DNA of 64,000 nucleotides from Promineifilum sp. (GTDB lineage Bacteria > Chloroflexota > Anaerolineae > Promineifilales > Promineifilaceae): NCBI GenBank assembly GCA_018058545.1, contig JAGOZU010000003.1:18515-82514 (forward strand), in the 5' to 3' direction. Positions 7,238 through 15,996 of this stretch are shown in pieces. The notes under the pieces are model-generated. The model was given only the letters and a program-made list of their open reading frames with translations, was not told the DNA's origin and searched no databases. The position numbers were made by a program, and so were the translations under genes. The stretch's first letter is position 1, and every line of letters begins with the position of its first letter.

Positions 7238-9937
7238 CTAAGGCAAAAACCCCAGGCTTTCGAGCAGCATCCTGAGCAGCACGTCGGAGGCGGGAGTTAT
7301 ATTGCGCAACAAGGCCCCGCCACCGAGGAGCAGGCCGCCATAGAGCAGGGGCAGCGCCAGAGAGCGACGGCCGCGAAAGCCGTGGGCTTCGGCCACCGCC
7401 AGCCAGGTGATGATGATCGACAACAGGACGGTGATGGCGGTGACCATGGGGTCGAGCGCCGGAACCAGCCTCAGTAATCTCAACAAGCCGGCTGTCTGGG
7501 CGAAGCCCATCGCGCGAAAGGTGTGGGTGAACGTCCCCTTGCCGCGCAATACATGAGCCACGCCATGCATGATGAGAACGGCGACGAGCCACAGGCCGTA
7601 ATAGCCGGCGAAACGCATCAGGAACCCGCTCCCGGCGGCGGGTGACGCAGCTGTCCTCATATGGACGAAGGTCGTTGCCGCCACGCCGGCCAGGCTGAGC
7701 GCGACGGCCGGGCCGGTCATCAGGCCCGAGGCGGCTACGGCGCGATAGGTCGCACGGTCGAGGAACAGCGTGTTGGCCGCCAAGGCCGTCCATTCTCGCA
7801 CCTTGCGCAGCCCGGCGATGAGATTGCCCGGCGCCCAGTCATCGCGGAAATGGGTGGGGACGGCGGCTTCCCCGGCCATTGTCGTCCGCTCCCGCCGCGC
7901 GTTCAATAGCGGGAAGAGGTCGATGGCATTGCGCGTCGGCGGGACTTCCAGGCCGGACGGATGCAGGAGAAACGAGTCGGTCTGCTCTCCGCCCAGGCCG
8001 CCATGATTGCCGATTAATTCCTCCATCGCGGCGACGGTGCCGTCGGGGTAGAGCGTGCTGATGATGAGGAGGTCGCCGGCGCTGGGGAAATCGGCCACGC
8101 GCCGCACCTGCCAGTTCCTTAATTCAGGGTCGCCATAGGGAAGCAGCGGGTCCTCGCCGCTCACCTCACCGCTGTGAAGGTTGCGCGCGCCGCTTTTGCC
8201 GAACACGACGGGCGCCCCGTCACCGCCGGCGGCGACGACAAACCCCACTCCCTCGTGGGCGATGACGGCCTCGACCATGCCGGGATAGGCGGCGTTTAGC
8301 TCCCCCAGCGACGCCCGATGCCCGAAGGCGTGGAAATATACCTGGGCCAGGTTGCCGCTGCCGCAGAAGGTGACGTCGGCCGTGGCGCCATCCGCCGGCG
8401 ATTCAACCAGTTCGGCCTCCAGGACGCCGCGCTCGGCCGCCTTCTGCAATTGCCTGACGGTGGCTTGCCCGATGCGGCCACCCATGCGTTGCGCCTGGAT
8501 ATTGCCCAACTCGGCCACGGTTGAGGTGACGGCCAGCGACCCGTCGTCGCCACCGGCCGTCTGGACCATGATCGTGCCTTCGGGCATGAGGCCCTGGATG
8601 TAATCCTTCAGCGAGTAACCGTAGCGCATCTTGAAGGTCGGGCCGAACGATTGACCATGATCGGACAGGAGGATTAGCTCATAGGGTCGCGGCGCTTTGG
8701 CGGCGATGATCTCCCGCACCGAGCCGATCAGGCGGTCGAAGCCGCGCAACGTGCCGAAGGCGTAATCCGACCACGGGCCGGAATGATGGGCCACCTCGTC
8801 ATAGCCGGGCCAGGTGGTATAGATGGCCGGTTCGCCGCGCATGATCTGCATGATCGTCAGAAAGCCCGACACCTCACGCATGAAGACGGTCGTGGCCGAG
8901 CGCACGAACGGGTAAAACTTGTTCAGCCGGTTCAGGCGGGGTTGGACGCCGCGGGCGACGTCGCGGATGTATTGCCACACCTCCAGAAGGACCTCGCCCA
9001 GGTAGAGGCCGATGACGCGCATGAAGAAGTTGGGATTCAGCAGGAGCAGGTAGACGTCGCCGGCGCGGGCGCGTTTTTGTTCGTCGGTGCCGCCGAGCAG
9101 GTCCGCGGCCGTCAGCAACGATATGACGGCGTCTCCGTTGACCATGTTGTTGATGCTGGCCCCGCCGCGCAACAGGCCATGACCCTCGGCGTAGCGGGCG
9201 TTGATCTCGGCCGCGTCGCTGCCGGATACAAACAGTTTGCCGCGGCCCTTGTCGTACCAGCGGAAGGCGGGGATGTCGTAATTGTCGCCGAACAGGATAC
9301 CGGCCTGGCAGGCCGACGTCTGGGAAGGCAGGCCGCAGTCGGTGCGTGACAGCACGTACCCGTCGCGCTCGATCATGGCCCTGACGTTGGGCATGTAGCC
9401 GTCGTCAATGGCCTTGCGGATATGATGGTAGCTCAGCCCGTCGATCTCCAGCATGATCAGCCCGTTGGTATGCTCGCCCTTGGGGATCGTCCGTTGCTGT
9501 GAGAGACGCCGCTCGATGACGCCCTCGTAAAAGGAGCCGGTATCATCGATTCTCAGCAGGGCGCTGAACAGGGAGATGACCATCGACAGCGCGATGCCGC
9601 CGATGAACGCCGGTATCCAGCCGTCGATCTCCAGCCCGCCGGGCATCAGCCTGGCGGTGATCAGCAGCATGATCGAGTTGACGAAGAGGCCGACGATGAA
9701 AAGGGCGATGAAACCCAGGGGGATGGCCACCATGAGGATGACGGGCCGGATGAGCAGATTGGCCACGCCCAGGATGAAGGCGGCTAACGTGGCAACGACG
9801 GCCACAGACCAGCCGGCTGTCGGGCCCAGATGGAAGCCCGGTATCAGCCAGGCGGTGATGACCAGCGAGACGGCGCCGACCAGCCAGATCACGACGAACT
9901 GGATCAGCATTCGGAGCAGGGAACGAACTGTTTGCAT
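7238..9937 (-). CDS. Holin-4-like membrane domain fused to alkaline-phosphatase-superfamily phosphodiesterase
   Basis: An ~899-residue membrane enzyme. Residues 1-~125 contain four hydrophobic helices (for example LIQFVVIWLVGAVSLVITAW) resembling the phage_holin_4 superfamily. A soluble domain follows that resembles type I phosphodiesterase/nucleotide pyrophosphatase: GLIMLEIDGLSYHHIRKAI with the metal-binding Asp, a nucleophile region near GLPSQTSACQAG, a WPGYDEVAHHSG motif and LILLSDHGQSFGP. The last ~200 residues carry at least four more predicted membrane segments. The layout suggests an envelope-anchored hydrolase of phosphodiester or phospho-lipid headgroups; the substrate is unknown. 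ATG 9937 is preferred over TTG 9946. A good promoter lies at 9980-10008. Confidence 0.78.
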   Translation of the reverse strand: MQTVRSLLRMLIQFVVIWLVGAVSLVITAWLIPGFHLGPTAGWSVAVVATLAAFILGVANLLIRPVILMVAIPLGFIALFIVGLFVNSIMLLITARLMPGGLEIDGWIPAFIGGIALSMVISLFSALLRIDDTGSFYEGVIERRLSQQRTIPKGEHTNGLIMLEIDGLSYHHIRKAIDDGYMPNVRAMIERDGYVLSRTDCGLPSQTSACQAGILFGDNYDIPAFRWYDKGRGKLFVSGSDAAEINARYAEGHGLLRGGASINNMVNGDAVISLLTAADLLGGTDEQKRARAGDVYLLLLNPNFFMRVIGLYLGEVLLEVWQYIRDVARGVQPRLNRLNKFYPFVRSATTVFMREVSGFLTIMQIMRGEPAIYTTWPGYDEVAHHSGPWSDYAFGTLRGFDRLIGSVREIIAAKAPRPYELILLSDHGQSFGPTFKMRYGYSLKDYIQGLMPEGTIMVQTAGGDDGSLAVTSTVAELGNIQAQRMGGRIGQATVRQLQKAAERGVLEAELVESPADGATADVTFCGSGNLAQVYFHAFGHRASLGELNAAYPGMVEAVIAHEGVGFVVAAGGDGAPVVFGKSGARNLHSGEVSGEDPLLPYGDPELRNWQVRRVADFPSAGDLLIISTLYPDGTVAAMEELIGNHGGLGGEQTDSFLLHPSGLEVPPTRNAIDLFPLLNARRERTTMAGEAAVPTHFRDDWAPGNLIAGLRKVREWTALAANTLFLDRATYRAVAASGLMTGPAVALSLAGVAATTFVHMRTAASPAAGSGFLMRFAGYYGLWLVAVLIMHGVAHVLRGKGTFTHTFRAMGFAQTAGLLRLLRLVPALDPMVTAITVLLSIIITWLAVAEAHGFRGRRSLALPLLYGGLLLGGGALLRNITPASDVLLRMLLESLGFLP

Positions 9938-9979
9938 GGGAACCAATGCCTGCCCTGGGCATGAACAAGGTCAAGCGCC

Positions 9980-10008
9980 ATTATGCCCAAACGGCGCGGC
10001 GGCGTCAA
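9980..10008 (-). promoter_or_regulatory. Sigma70-type promoter for the membrane phosphodiesterase
   Basis: On the minus strand TTGACG (10003-10008) and CATAAT (9980-9985) are separated by 17 bp. The expected start site is about 36 nt upstream of ATG 9937. Confidence 0.6.
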
Positions 10009-10178
10009 AATGGGGGGGCATGCCGTAGCTCTCAGTTTTACATAAAGATATTGAAATATCTACCAAATCTTTGGATTTCCCCGCGTCCCGTTTCCTTCCT
10101 GCCCGATCGGTGTTAGAACTGGTGTGGATAGCGACTTCGGTCCGATCCGCAGATCCTGTTTGAGGAGATCGTCTCAGA

Positions 10179-10835
10179 ATGGAGCCATTTCCTGTCGATG
10201 ATACACTGGTTGAAACGGTTCTGCCCGAGCTGGGGACGGCCATTCCCCGGCGGGGCAACCGTCTGTCACGCGGGTTCTGGAGCCTGGTCATGCGCCTGTT
10301 TGGCTGGCGCGTCATCGGCCAGGTGCCCGACCTGCCCCGCTTCGTGCTCGTCGGAGCGCCCCATACGTCCAACCTCGATTTCTTCATGACCGCCTTGACG
10401 ATGGCCTCGCTGGGCATCGATATCCATTTCGTGATGAAACATACCCCCTTTGTCGGGCCTGTCGGCTGGTTCCTGCGCTGGTTTGGCGGCATCCCGCTGG
10501 ACCGATCGCGATCGCGTGACTTCGTATCGCAGATGGTCGATGAGTTTACGGCGCGCGAGCGTTTCCTGCTGGCCATCATGCCGGAAGGAACGCGGGGCAA
10601 GGATGTGGACAGCTCGACCAAGGGCTGGCGCAGCGGGTTCTACTATATCGCCCAAGGCGCGGACGTGCCTCTGGTGATGGTGGTGTTCGATTATGCCGCC
10701 AGGCGCATGCGCGTCGGCCCGACCGTCTGGCCCGGCGAAAGCTACGCCGCCGACCTGCCCCGCATCCAGTCGCTCTTCGCCGGCGTCACGGGCAAGAACC
10801 CGAAGCGGATGTTGCAGCTGGAGAAGGCGACGTAG
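10179..10835 (+). CDS. PlsC-like lysophospholipid acyltransferase family protein
   Basis: A 218-residue protein with the acyltransferase motifs HTSNLD (HX4D, catalytic His and Asp) and MPEGTR (EGTR phosphate-binding motif). The GGIPLDRSRS stretch corresponds to motif II. Members transfer acyl groups to 1-acylglycerol-3-phosphate or related acceptors at the membrane. ATG 10179 is preceded by GAGGAG with suitable spacing. A second, quite different family member is at 47085-47795, so this one may not be the housekeeping PlsC. A perfect AGATATT-GA-AATATCT inverted repeat at 10046-10061 lies upstream and might be an operator. Confidence 0.82.
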   Translation: MEPFPVDDTLVETVLPELGTAIPRRGNRLSRGFWSLVMRLFGWRVIGQVPDLPRFVLVGAPHTSNLDFFMTALTMASLGIDIHFVMKHTPFVGPVGWFLRWFGGIPLDRSRSRDFVSQMVDEFTARERFLLAIMPEGTRGKDVDSSTKGWRSGFYYIAQGADVPLVMVVFDYAARRMRVGPTVWPGESYAADLPRIQSLFAGVTGKNPKRMLQLEKAT

Positions 10836-10880
10836 AAGGTTGTCCGGGTTGGCGCATATCGCTGCGCGGCCCGTCCGCCA

Positions 10881-11195
10881 TCAAGGATCTGAACTTCCAA
10901 CATCGCCCGGCAGTTGTTGCAAAACATGGCACATCCGCAGAATGTGAAGCTCTTCGTAGGGAACTGTTTCCTGAAGCGCTTCATAGATTAGCCGGAGTCG
11001 CTCCACCCCCAGATCGTCGAAGGTGCTGAAGGCGGCTTGCCTTTCATCGGCCGACAGGCGGGATAAGGCCAGCAGGGCCGGGCCGTCCAGCCTGACGCCA
11101 TCCAGCACGCTTTGCCAGAGATATAACATCACTGAGTTCCACTGGATGTTCAGGTTTTGGGCGATACTCGCCGGGTCTTCGCCCTGCATATACAT
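10881..11195 (-). CDS. HTH_40-like domain ORF, in frame with recQ beyond its stop codon
   Basis: A 104-residue ORF that looks like the HTH_40 domain normally found at the extreme C-terminus of some RecQ helicases. It has a first helix QVTEMYMQGEDPASIAQNL, a middle segment LSADERQAAFSTFDDLGVERL and an end reading VPYEELHILRMCHVL. It lies in exactly the same frame as recQ, separated by the TAA at 11208-11210 and four codons (Q-V-T-E) that belong to the domain's first helix. Either recQ carries a nonsense change, the stop is read through, or the ORF re-initiates at ATG 11195, where only a weak AGG lies upstream. As an independent gene it would be a small DNA-binding protein. Confidence 0.6.
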   Translation of the reverse strand: MYMQGEDPASIAQNLNIQWNSVMLYLWQSVLDGVRLDGPALLALSRLSADERQAAFSTFDDLGVERLRLIYEALQETVPYEELHILRMCHVLQQLPGDVGSSDP

Positions 11196-11207
11196 CTCTG
11201 TAACCTG

Positions 11208-13739
11208 TTAACGACGGGGACGGCCGCCGGTTGGAACCCGCGCCGGTCGGGCGGGTGCTTCCGGCTTCGGCCGCTCCGTGATACCCTGTTCCCGACAATA
11301 GGTCTGAATCACCGCCAGAAACGTATCTCCAAATCGCTCCAGCTTGGTTGCGTTAATACCCGTTATTTGGGCCAAAGAATCGCGCGATTGGGGATAATAA
11401 ATCGCTATCTCGCGCAACGTGCTGTCGTGGGAGATTATGTAGGCCGGTACATCCTCTTGGCGGGCCAATTCAAGGCGAACGGCGCGCAATCGGTCGAACA
11501 GCGCTTCATCGTAGTCGTGAGCGGTGGCGCGGCCGACTGCCCGCTCGGCCGTGAGAGGCGTGCCCATGAAGACCTCTCCTCTCAGCACGGCGCGTCCCTG
11601 CTCGGTCACCTTCAGGCTGCCATGGTCCATATCCCGCCGCAGCAAGCCATGACCGACCAGTTGGCGGGCCAGTTGTTGCCACTGCTTGCGACTGAACTCC
11701 CGGCCGACGCCGTAGGTTGATAGCTGGTTGTGATGTTGTTCCAGGATCTCTTTGCGCCGCGAACCGCGCAGGATGTTGGCGATATAAGCCGCGCCGAATA
11801 TCTGGTCGGTGCGAACGACGCACGACAGGAACTTCTGGGCGGGGATGGTCAGATCGATCTGTTTGGCCGTGCCCGCCAGGCAATTATCACAGCGGCCGCA
11901 GGTCTCGGGGGTCTCGTCCTCGCCGAAGTAGGCCAGCAAAGGGCGACGGCGGCAACCGGCGGTTTCGGCGAAAGCGATCATCGTCTGCAACCGGGCTGCA
12001 GCCGGTGCGCGCTGAGAGGGATCGTCCCGGTCAGACAGGAAGCTATGGGTTAGGGCATCCCCCGGGTTGAACAACAGCAGGCAATCGGCCGGCAATCCAT
12101 CCCGCCCGGCGCGGCCGATCTGCTGGTAATAACTTTCCAAATCCTTGGGCAGGTCGTAATGAATGACGAAGCGCACGTTGGACTTGTTGATGCCCATGCC
12201 GAAGGCGATGGTGGCGACGATGATCGGCGTTTCGTCGCGGGTGAAGCGCCGCTGGTTTTTCTGGCGGTCGGCGTAGTCCAGCCCGGCATGGTAGGGCAGG
12301 GCCGCCTGGCCGTTGGCGACGAGTTGCGCGGTCAGCTCATCGACCTGATTGCGGGTGTGGCAATAGATGATCCCCGATTCACCGCGATGTTTGTCCAGAA
12401 ACTCCAGCGTCTGGGCCAGACCGTCGTCGCGAGGGGCCACGCCCAGGAACAGGTTCTCGCGGTCGAAGGAAGATACAAACTCGTCAGCGTCATTGATCGT
12501 CAGATTGTGCTTGATGTCCTGGCGAACACGGTCGGTGGCCGTGGCCGTGACGGCCAGACAGACGGCGTGGGGCAGCCGCCGGCGCACCTGGGCCAATTGG
12601 CGGTATTCGGGCCGGAAGTCGTGACCCCATTCGGAAATGCAATGGGCTTCGTCGATGGTCAGGCAATCGACGCGGCACTCGTCAAGCATGGCCAGCGTCT
12701 CCGGCCGCAACAGGGTCTCGGGCGACGTATAGAGCAATTTGGTGTGCCCGGCCTTGATGCTTCGGGTGATGGCGACGTAGCCGTCATAGGGCAATGTGCT
12801 GTTGAGACAGGCGGCGGGCACGCCCAACTGCCGCAGCTGCATGACCTGATCTTCCATGAGCGAGATGAGCGGCGAGACGACGACCGTCAGACCGGGAAAC
12901 AGAATGGCCGGCAGCTGAAAGCATAGCGACTTGCCGCTGCCGGTGGGCATGACGGCCAGGCTGTCGCGGCCGGCCAGCATGTTTTCGATGATGTCGGCTT
13001 GCAGCGGCCGAAAGTCATCGTAGCCGAAGACGCGCTTGAGGGCGCGCTGGGCGTCCTCGAACGTCACCGCAGCGGCCTCCGTGTCCTGTTCATCGGGCCA
13101 AAGTTCGGCCTGATCCGGCACGGCGATGGGCGTGATCCAGCCCGATAGCTGGACATAGCATCGCAGTTCGGTCGCCGGGTCTTCGGCAGGGTGCCACCAA
13201 TGGGCCATTGAAACGCGCAGCAATGTCCCGGCCGGGATGATGGCCGGTGGCTCCTGATAGCCGACGAAGACGAACGTGCTGTCGTCGCCTTCGCCCGGGT
13301 AGTTGTAGCGGATGCGCTTGCCGTCCGTGTTGCGCGTCAGCGAACGGTCGGGCCGCCAGAATTGGGTGCTATAGGAGGGCACGCCGGTTCGCTCGGCGAC
13401 GAAGAGGGCGCCGCTCCGCGCTGTCTGGAGCAGGCCGCCGTAAAGAACGTCCGGGCCGCCGATCGCCGGGGGCATGTGACGTTCGATCAAGGCAGACAGA
13501 TCGTCGGCCGTGCCCAGCCGCTTCTTGCGGCGGACGAGGATGTTCTCGGTGTGGGGTGGGGTGATGACGTCGGGGCCGGGAGCGATCTCCCAGACATCGC
13601 CGACGCTGTATTCCTGATTGAACTGTTCGTTATAGGCGGCATCGGGAGCTATAAGGCGAACGGAGCGGCCGTCCTCGGCGATCCCGCCGATACAGGCCCC
13701 TCGACCCATCCGTGTTTTGGCGACGATTGTAACGATCAT
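11208..13739 (-). CDS. recQ: RecQ-family DNA helicase with N-terminal dual-OB-like domain
   Basis: An 843-residue ATP-dependent 3'-5' DNA helicase. Residues 1-~225 form an unusual N-terminal domain (MIVTIVAKTRMGRGACIGGI..., PGTDV-like and YPGEGDD segments) that resembles dual-OB domains. The helicase core follows: FRPLQADII, Walker A MPTGSGKS (264-271), DEAH box IDEAHCISEWGHDFRPEY, and IGRAGRDG (motif VI). Then come the zinc site (CRRRPLLAYFGEDETPETCGRCDNC), a winged-helix region and an HRDC-like domain near 735-815. The tail PARVPTGGRPRR ends at a TAA that separates it from an in-frame HTH_40 domain. ATG 13739 has a strong AGGAGG. It follows two DUF488 genes with a 12-nt gap, so it is very likely in their operon. 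Confidence 0.9.
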   Translation of the reverse strand: MIVTIVAKTRMGRGACIGGIAEDGRSVRLIAPDAAYNEQFNQEYSVGDVWEIAPGPDVITPPHTENILVRRKKRLGTADDLSALIERHMPPAIGGPDVLYGGLLQTARSGALFVAERTGVPSYSTQFWRPDRSLTRNTDGKRIRYNYPGEGDDSTFVFVGYQEPPAIIPAGTLLRVSMAHWWHPAEDPATELRCYVQLSGWITPIAVPDQAELWPDEQDTEAAAVTFEDAQRALKRVFGYDDFRPLQADIIENMLAGRDSLAVMPTGSGKSLCFQLPAILFPGLTVVVSPLISLMEDQVMQLRQLGVPAACLNSTLPYDGYVAITRSIKAGHTKLLYTSPETLLRPETLAMLDECRVDCLTIDEAHCISEWGHDFRPEYRQLAQVRRRLPHAVCLAVTATATDRVRQDIKHNLTINDADEFVSSFDRENLFLGVAPRDDGLAQTLEFLDKHRGESGIIYCHTRNQVDELTAQLVANGQAALPYHAGLDYADRQKNQRRFTRDETPIIVATIAFGMGINKSNVRFVIHYDLPKDLESYYQQIGRAGRDGLPADCLLLFNPGDALTHSFLSDRDDPSQRAPAAARLQTMIAFAETAGCRRRPLLAYFGEDETPETCGRCDNCLAGTAKQIDLTIPAQKFLSCVVRTDQIFGAAYIANILRGSRRKEILEQHHNQLSTYGVGREFSRKQWQQLARQLVGHGLLRRDMDHGSLKVTEQGRAVLRGEVFMGTPLTAERAVGRATAHDYDEALFDRLRAVRLELARQEDVPAYIISHDSTLREIAIYYPQSRDSLAQITGINATKLERFGDTFLAVIQTYCREQGITERPKPEAPARPARVPTGGRPRR

Positions 13740-13751
13740 GAGCCCCTCCTG

Positions 13752-14237
13752 TCAGGGTATCAAATGCTCGACCTCCACGTCCCATTCCCGGCCTAAACGC
13801 TCGGCCAGCAGCGACCGATGGCAGGCCGAGGGCAACCGCTCGACGCACAGCAGGGCGATCACCGTCGCGTCGTCGGGCAACTCATCCCGCAGCGACCGGG
13901 GATCAAAATTGCCCAACACTTCCCGCTCGTAGGCTTCCACAAAAAGAGGGCTTATTGCCACGCGCTGCCGCTTGGCCACTCCGGCCGCCTTGTCCGCATC
14001 GGTTTGCCGCCGGCGAATGTCGGCCGGGGGCGCGAGGTCAAGCCGGTGGAGGTAGCGGATACCTCGCTCGGTCAAGCCCGCTTGCAGGCGTTGGCTATTG
14101 GCGAAGGCATAATCCCGACCGCGCACCGCCCGGCGTCGCCGGACATCCACCAGCGTATCCACACCGGCCGCTTGCAGGGCGGCGAAGAACGTCTCGGCCG
14201 AATAGCCGATCGCGCCGATGGTGACGACCTTATTCAT
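13752..14237 (-). CDS. DUF488 family protein (second of tandem pair)
   Basis: A 161-residue protein beginning MNKVVTIGAIGYSAETFFAAL. It shows the DUF488 pattern: a TIGxIGYS start, LVDVRRRR after the first strand-helix, and the conserved C-terminal LLCVERLPSACHRSLLAERL, in which Cys and CHR are the family signature. The biochemical function of DUF488 is unsettled. ATG 14237 overlaps the upstream DUF488 stop by 8 nt, indicating translational coupling, and recQ begins 12 nt after its stop. A longer in-frame start upstream lies wholly within the neighbouring gene and is unlikely. Confidence 0.82.
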   Translation of the reverse strand: MNKVVTIGAIGYSAETFFAALQAAGVDTLVDVRRRRAVRGRDYAFANSQRLQAGLTERGIRYLHRLDLAPPADIRRRQTDADKAAGVAKRQRVAISPLFVEAYEREVLGNFDPRSLRDELPDDATVIALLCVERLPSACHRSLLAERLGREWDVEVEHLIP

Positions 14238-14853
14238 ATTCCTCGTCCGCCTCGTATGATTCATCGCGACCCTGCAAGTCGTCGCGACTTCGCGAATTTT
14301 CGCGGCCATATCTTTTGCGCGAGGTGCCCGGCATCGTCTCGTCGCCAAACAACGAAAGCTGGCCCCCCGTGCGGCGCAGCAACACCTCTTCCTGAGTCAC
14401 CGGCTTGTCGTTTTCATCGATATGGATCACCGGCAGGCTTCGCTGCGCCAAGGTGCGGCCGATCAGCTTCGTCCGGTGGCACATCTCCGGCTTGCCCTCG
14501 CTGCACATCAGGCAAATCGTCAGCCCCTGTGCGTGCGCGTCGGCCAGTCGCTCGATGCCCGCCCGATAGAAATCCCGCTCGGCCACGCGCTCATACACCA
14601 CCCGATCCGCGTCGTCGTAGCAGGTGCGGTCGGCCGGCTGCCCGCCCAGGCTATCGCCCATGTAGACATAACGTATACCGACTTGCCGCAGATGTTCTTC
14701 CAGGGCTTCCCGCGAAAAGTCGGGCTTGTAGCGCGAGTACGGCCGCGAGCGTACGTCGATGAGGAAACTCACCCCGTTGCTGCGCAGCGTGGCGATAAAC
14801 CCCTCGATATCGCGCGCGCCATAGCCGATTGTCAGGATAGGTGGGTGGTTCAC
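14230..14853 (-). CDS. DUF488 family protein (first of tandem pair)
   Basis: About 207 residues from GTG 14853 (VNHPPILTIGYG). DUF488 hallmarks are IDVRSRPYSRYKPDFS, the glycine-rich SLGGQPAD and ICLMCSEGKPEMCHR. A ~55-residue polar tail rich in Arg, Glu and Ser (after GGQLSLFGDET) is an addition relative to the paralogue downstream. No clear Shine-Dalgarno precedes the GTG, so the start is uncertain. The gene appears to head a four-ORF minus-strand operon (DUF488, DUF488, recQ, HTH_40). TATAAT on the minus strand at 14937-14942 could be its -10 box, but the -35 is poor. Confidence 0.78.
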   Translation of the reverse strand: MNHPPILTIGYGARDIEGFIATLRSNGVSFLIDVRSRPYSRYKPDFSREALEEHLRQVGIRYVYMGDSLGGQPADRTCYDDADRVVYERVAERDFYRAGIERLADAHAQGLTICLMCSEGKPEMCHRTKLIGRTLAQRSLPVIHIDENDKPVTQEEVLLRRTGGQLSLFGDETMPGTSRKRYGRENSRSRDDLQGRDESYEADEEYE

Positions 14854-15061
14854 GATGGGGGCGATTTTAGGGGATACCGACCCCGCCGGCAAACAAGCGC
14901 ATTGCCACAAAATCGATGTGTCGTGGTGATATGGTCATTATAATACGTGGTTGCCTTCTCGAAAGTAAGGTAACGAGCGAAGTTTTCACCCAATGATTTA
15001 TCAATGCTTACATCAATATCGCGGGTGACAAACGGGGGGTATGCGCTCTTCTTTTTGTGAC

Positions 15062-15104
15062 GTGACGTTCGTCACTTGACACCCGGAGAGACAAGCGTTA
15101 CGGT
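15062..15104 (+). promoter_or_regulatory. Promoter with palindromic operator for the lipoprotein gene
   Basis: TTGACA (15077-15082) and TACGGT (15099-15104) are spaced 16 bp. Immediately upstream of the -35 is GTGACG-TT-CGTCAC (15062-15075), a perfect 6-bp-arm palindrome resembling CRP/FNR-type half sites (GTGA...TCAC). Such placement would suit an activator. The predicted start is about 40 nt before ATG 15150. The rest of the gap from 14854 to here shows nothing recognisable. Confidence 0.45.
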
Positions 15105-15149
15105 GTCGGTATCACAATGCCTCTTGGTAAGGATAAGGAGATAGGTCTC

Positions 15150-15971
15150 ATGAAACTATCAAAATACTCCTTAACCACCTGGCTGCTCGCTATGTGGTTA
15201 ATCGGCAGCGTTGCCTGCACCACTCCAAACTCTGCCCTGGTTGACTCGGAACTCGTCCCGAACGCGACAGACACCCCGATTTCAACGGCCGCGGCCGTGA
15301 CGACAGAAGAAGCACCGCCTCCGGTTGCGCCCACCCCGACGCCTACTCTGAATTTGCAGATTCCGCCACCCCAGTCAGAACCGACGGCAACGGCTGTGCC
15401 GCCATCACCGACGCCACGCGCGACCGTGCCAACACCCACACCTGTACCCACGTCGGATGTCGTGGCCGGATGGCTGACTTATGAGAACACCTATTTTGGC
15501 TATCGGTTCGCCTACCCGCCCGATGCGAGAATCCGCATTCAAGGTGTGACCGGGTTTTCGATAGAGGAATTGCCCGAAAACATGACGGTTGAAGCGTATC
15601 TGGAACAATTACAGGAGTTGTACCCGGACGATCTCTGCGTCACGGTGCTGTATGAAGAGGGTTTCGTCGTGTTCGTCCCGGTTTATGATAAGGAAGGGAA
15701 ATATACCGTGCCCTGCGGCGTCACCGGTGTCGGCGACTACGACGTGGTCGACGTGAGTGAAATAGTCGTTATCGATGGCGTGCCTTATACCGCTTCCGGC
15801 TGGAAGTTGTATGAGCGAGGAACCGATACATGGCACGGAGAGTTCTATTTTCTGGAAGTGAGCGACACCACCACCATCCACTATGGTCTGACCAGCGGCA
15901 CCCACGAGGTGTACCTCCGCGCGCAACAGGACATGATGCAAATTGTTATGTCTTTTCGCCGGATTGAGTAG
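15150..15971 (+). CDS. Putative lipoprotein with Pro/Thr-rich stalk
   Basis: A 273-residue exported protein. The N-terminus MKLSKYSLTTWLLAMWLIGSVAC is a signal peptide with a slightly atypical lipobox (SVAC) and Cys23 as probable lipidation site. Residues ~25-115 are a low-complexity stalk of Pro, Thr and Ala (APTPTPT, PTPTPVPTS). A compact C-terminal domain of ~150 residues follows, beginning WLTYENTYFGYRFAYPPDA, a pattern common in secreted Chloroflexota proteins of unknown function. ATG 15150 follows AAGGAG; a start at 15117 is in frame but has no ribosome-binding site. The function is not known to me. Confidence 0.8.
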   Translation: MKLSKYSLTTWLLAMWLIGSVACTTPNSALVDSELVPNATDTPISTAAAVTTEEAPPPVAPTPTPTLNLQIPPPQSEPTATAVPPSPTPRATVPTPTPVPTSDVVAGWLTYENTYFGYRFAYPPDARIRIQGVTGFSIEELPENMTVEAYLEQLQELYPDDLCVTVLYEEGFVVFVPVYDKEGKYTVPCGVTGVGDYDVVDVSEIVVIDGVPYTASGWKLYERGTDTWHGEFYFLEVSDTTTIHYGLTSGTHEVYLRAQQDMMQIVMSFRRIE

Positions 15972-15996
15972 CCCCGGTCAGGACTGCGATGCCCTT

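Noticed and set aside
10881..11210. Frameshift as the cause of the recQ/HTH_40 split
   Set aside because: The two ORFs are in the same reading frame; only a stop codon separates them, so no insertion or deletion is needed.
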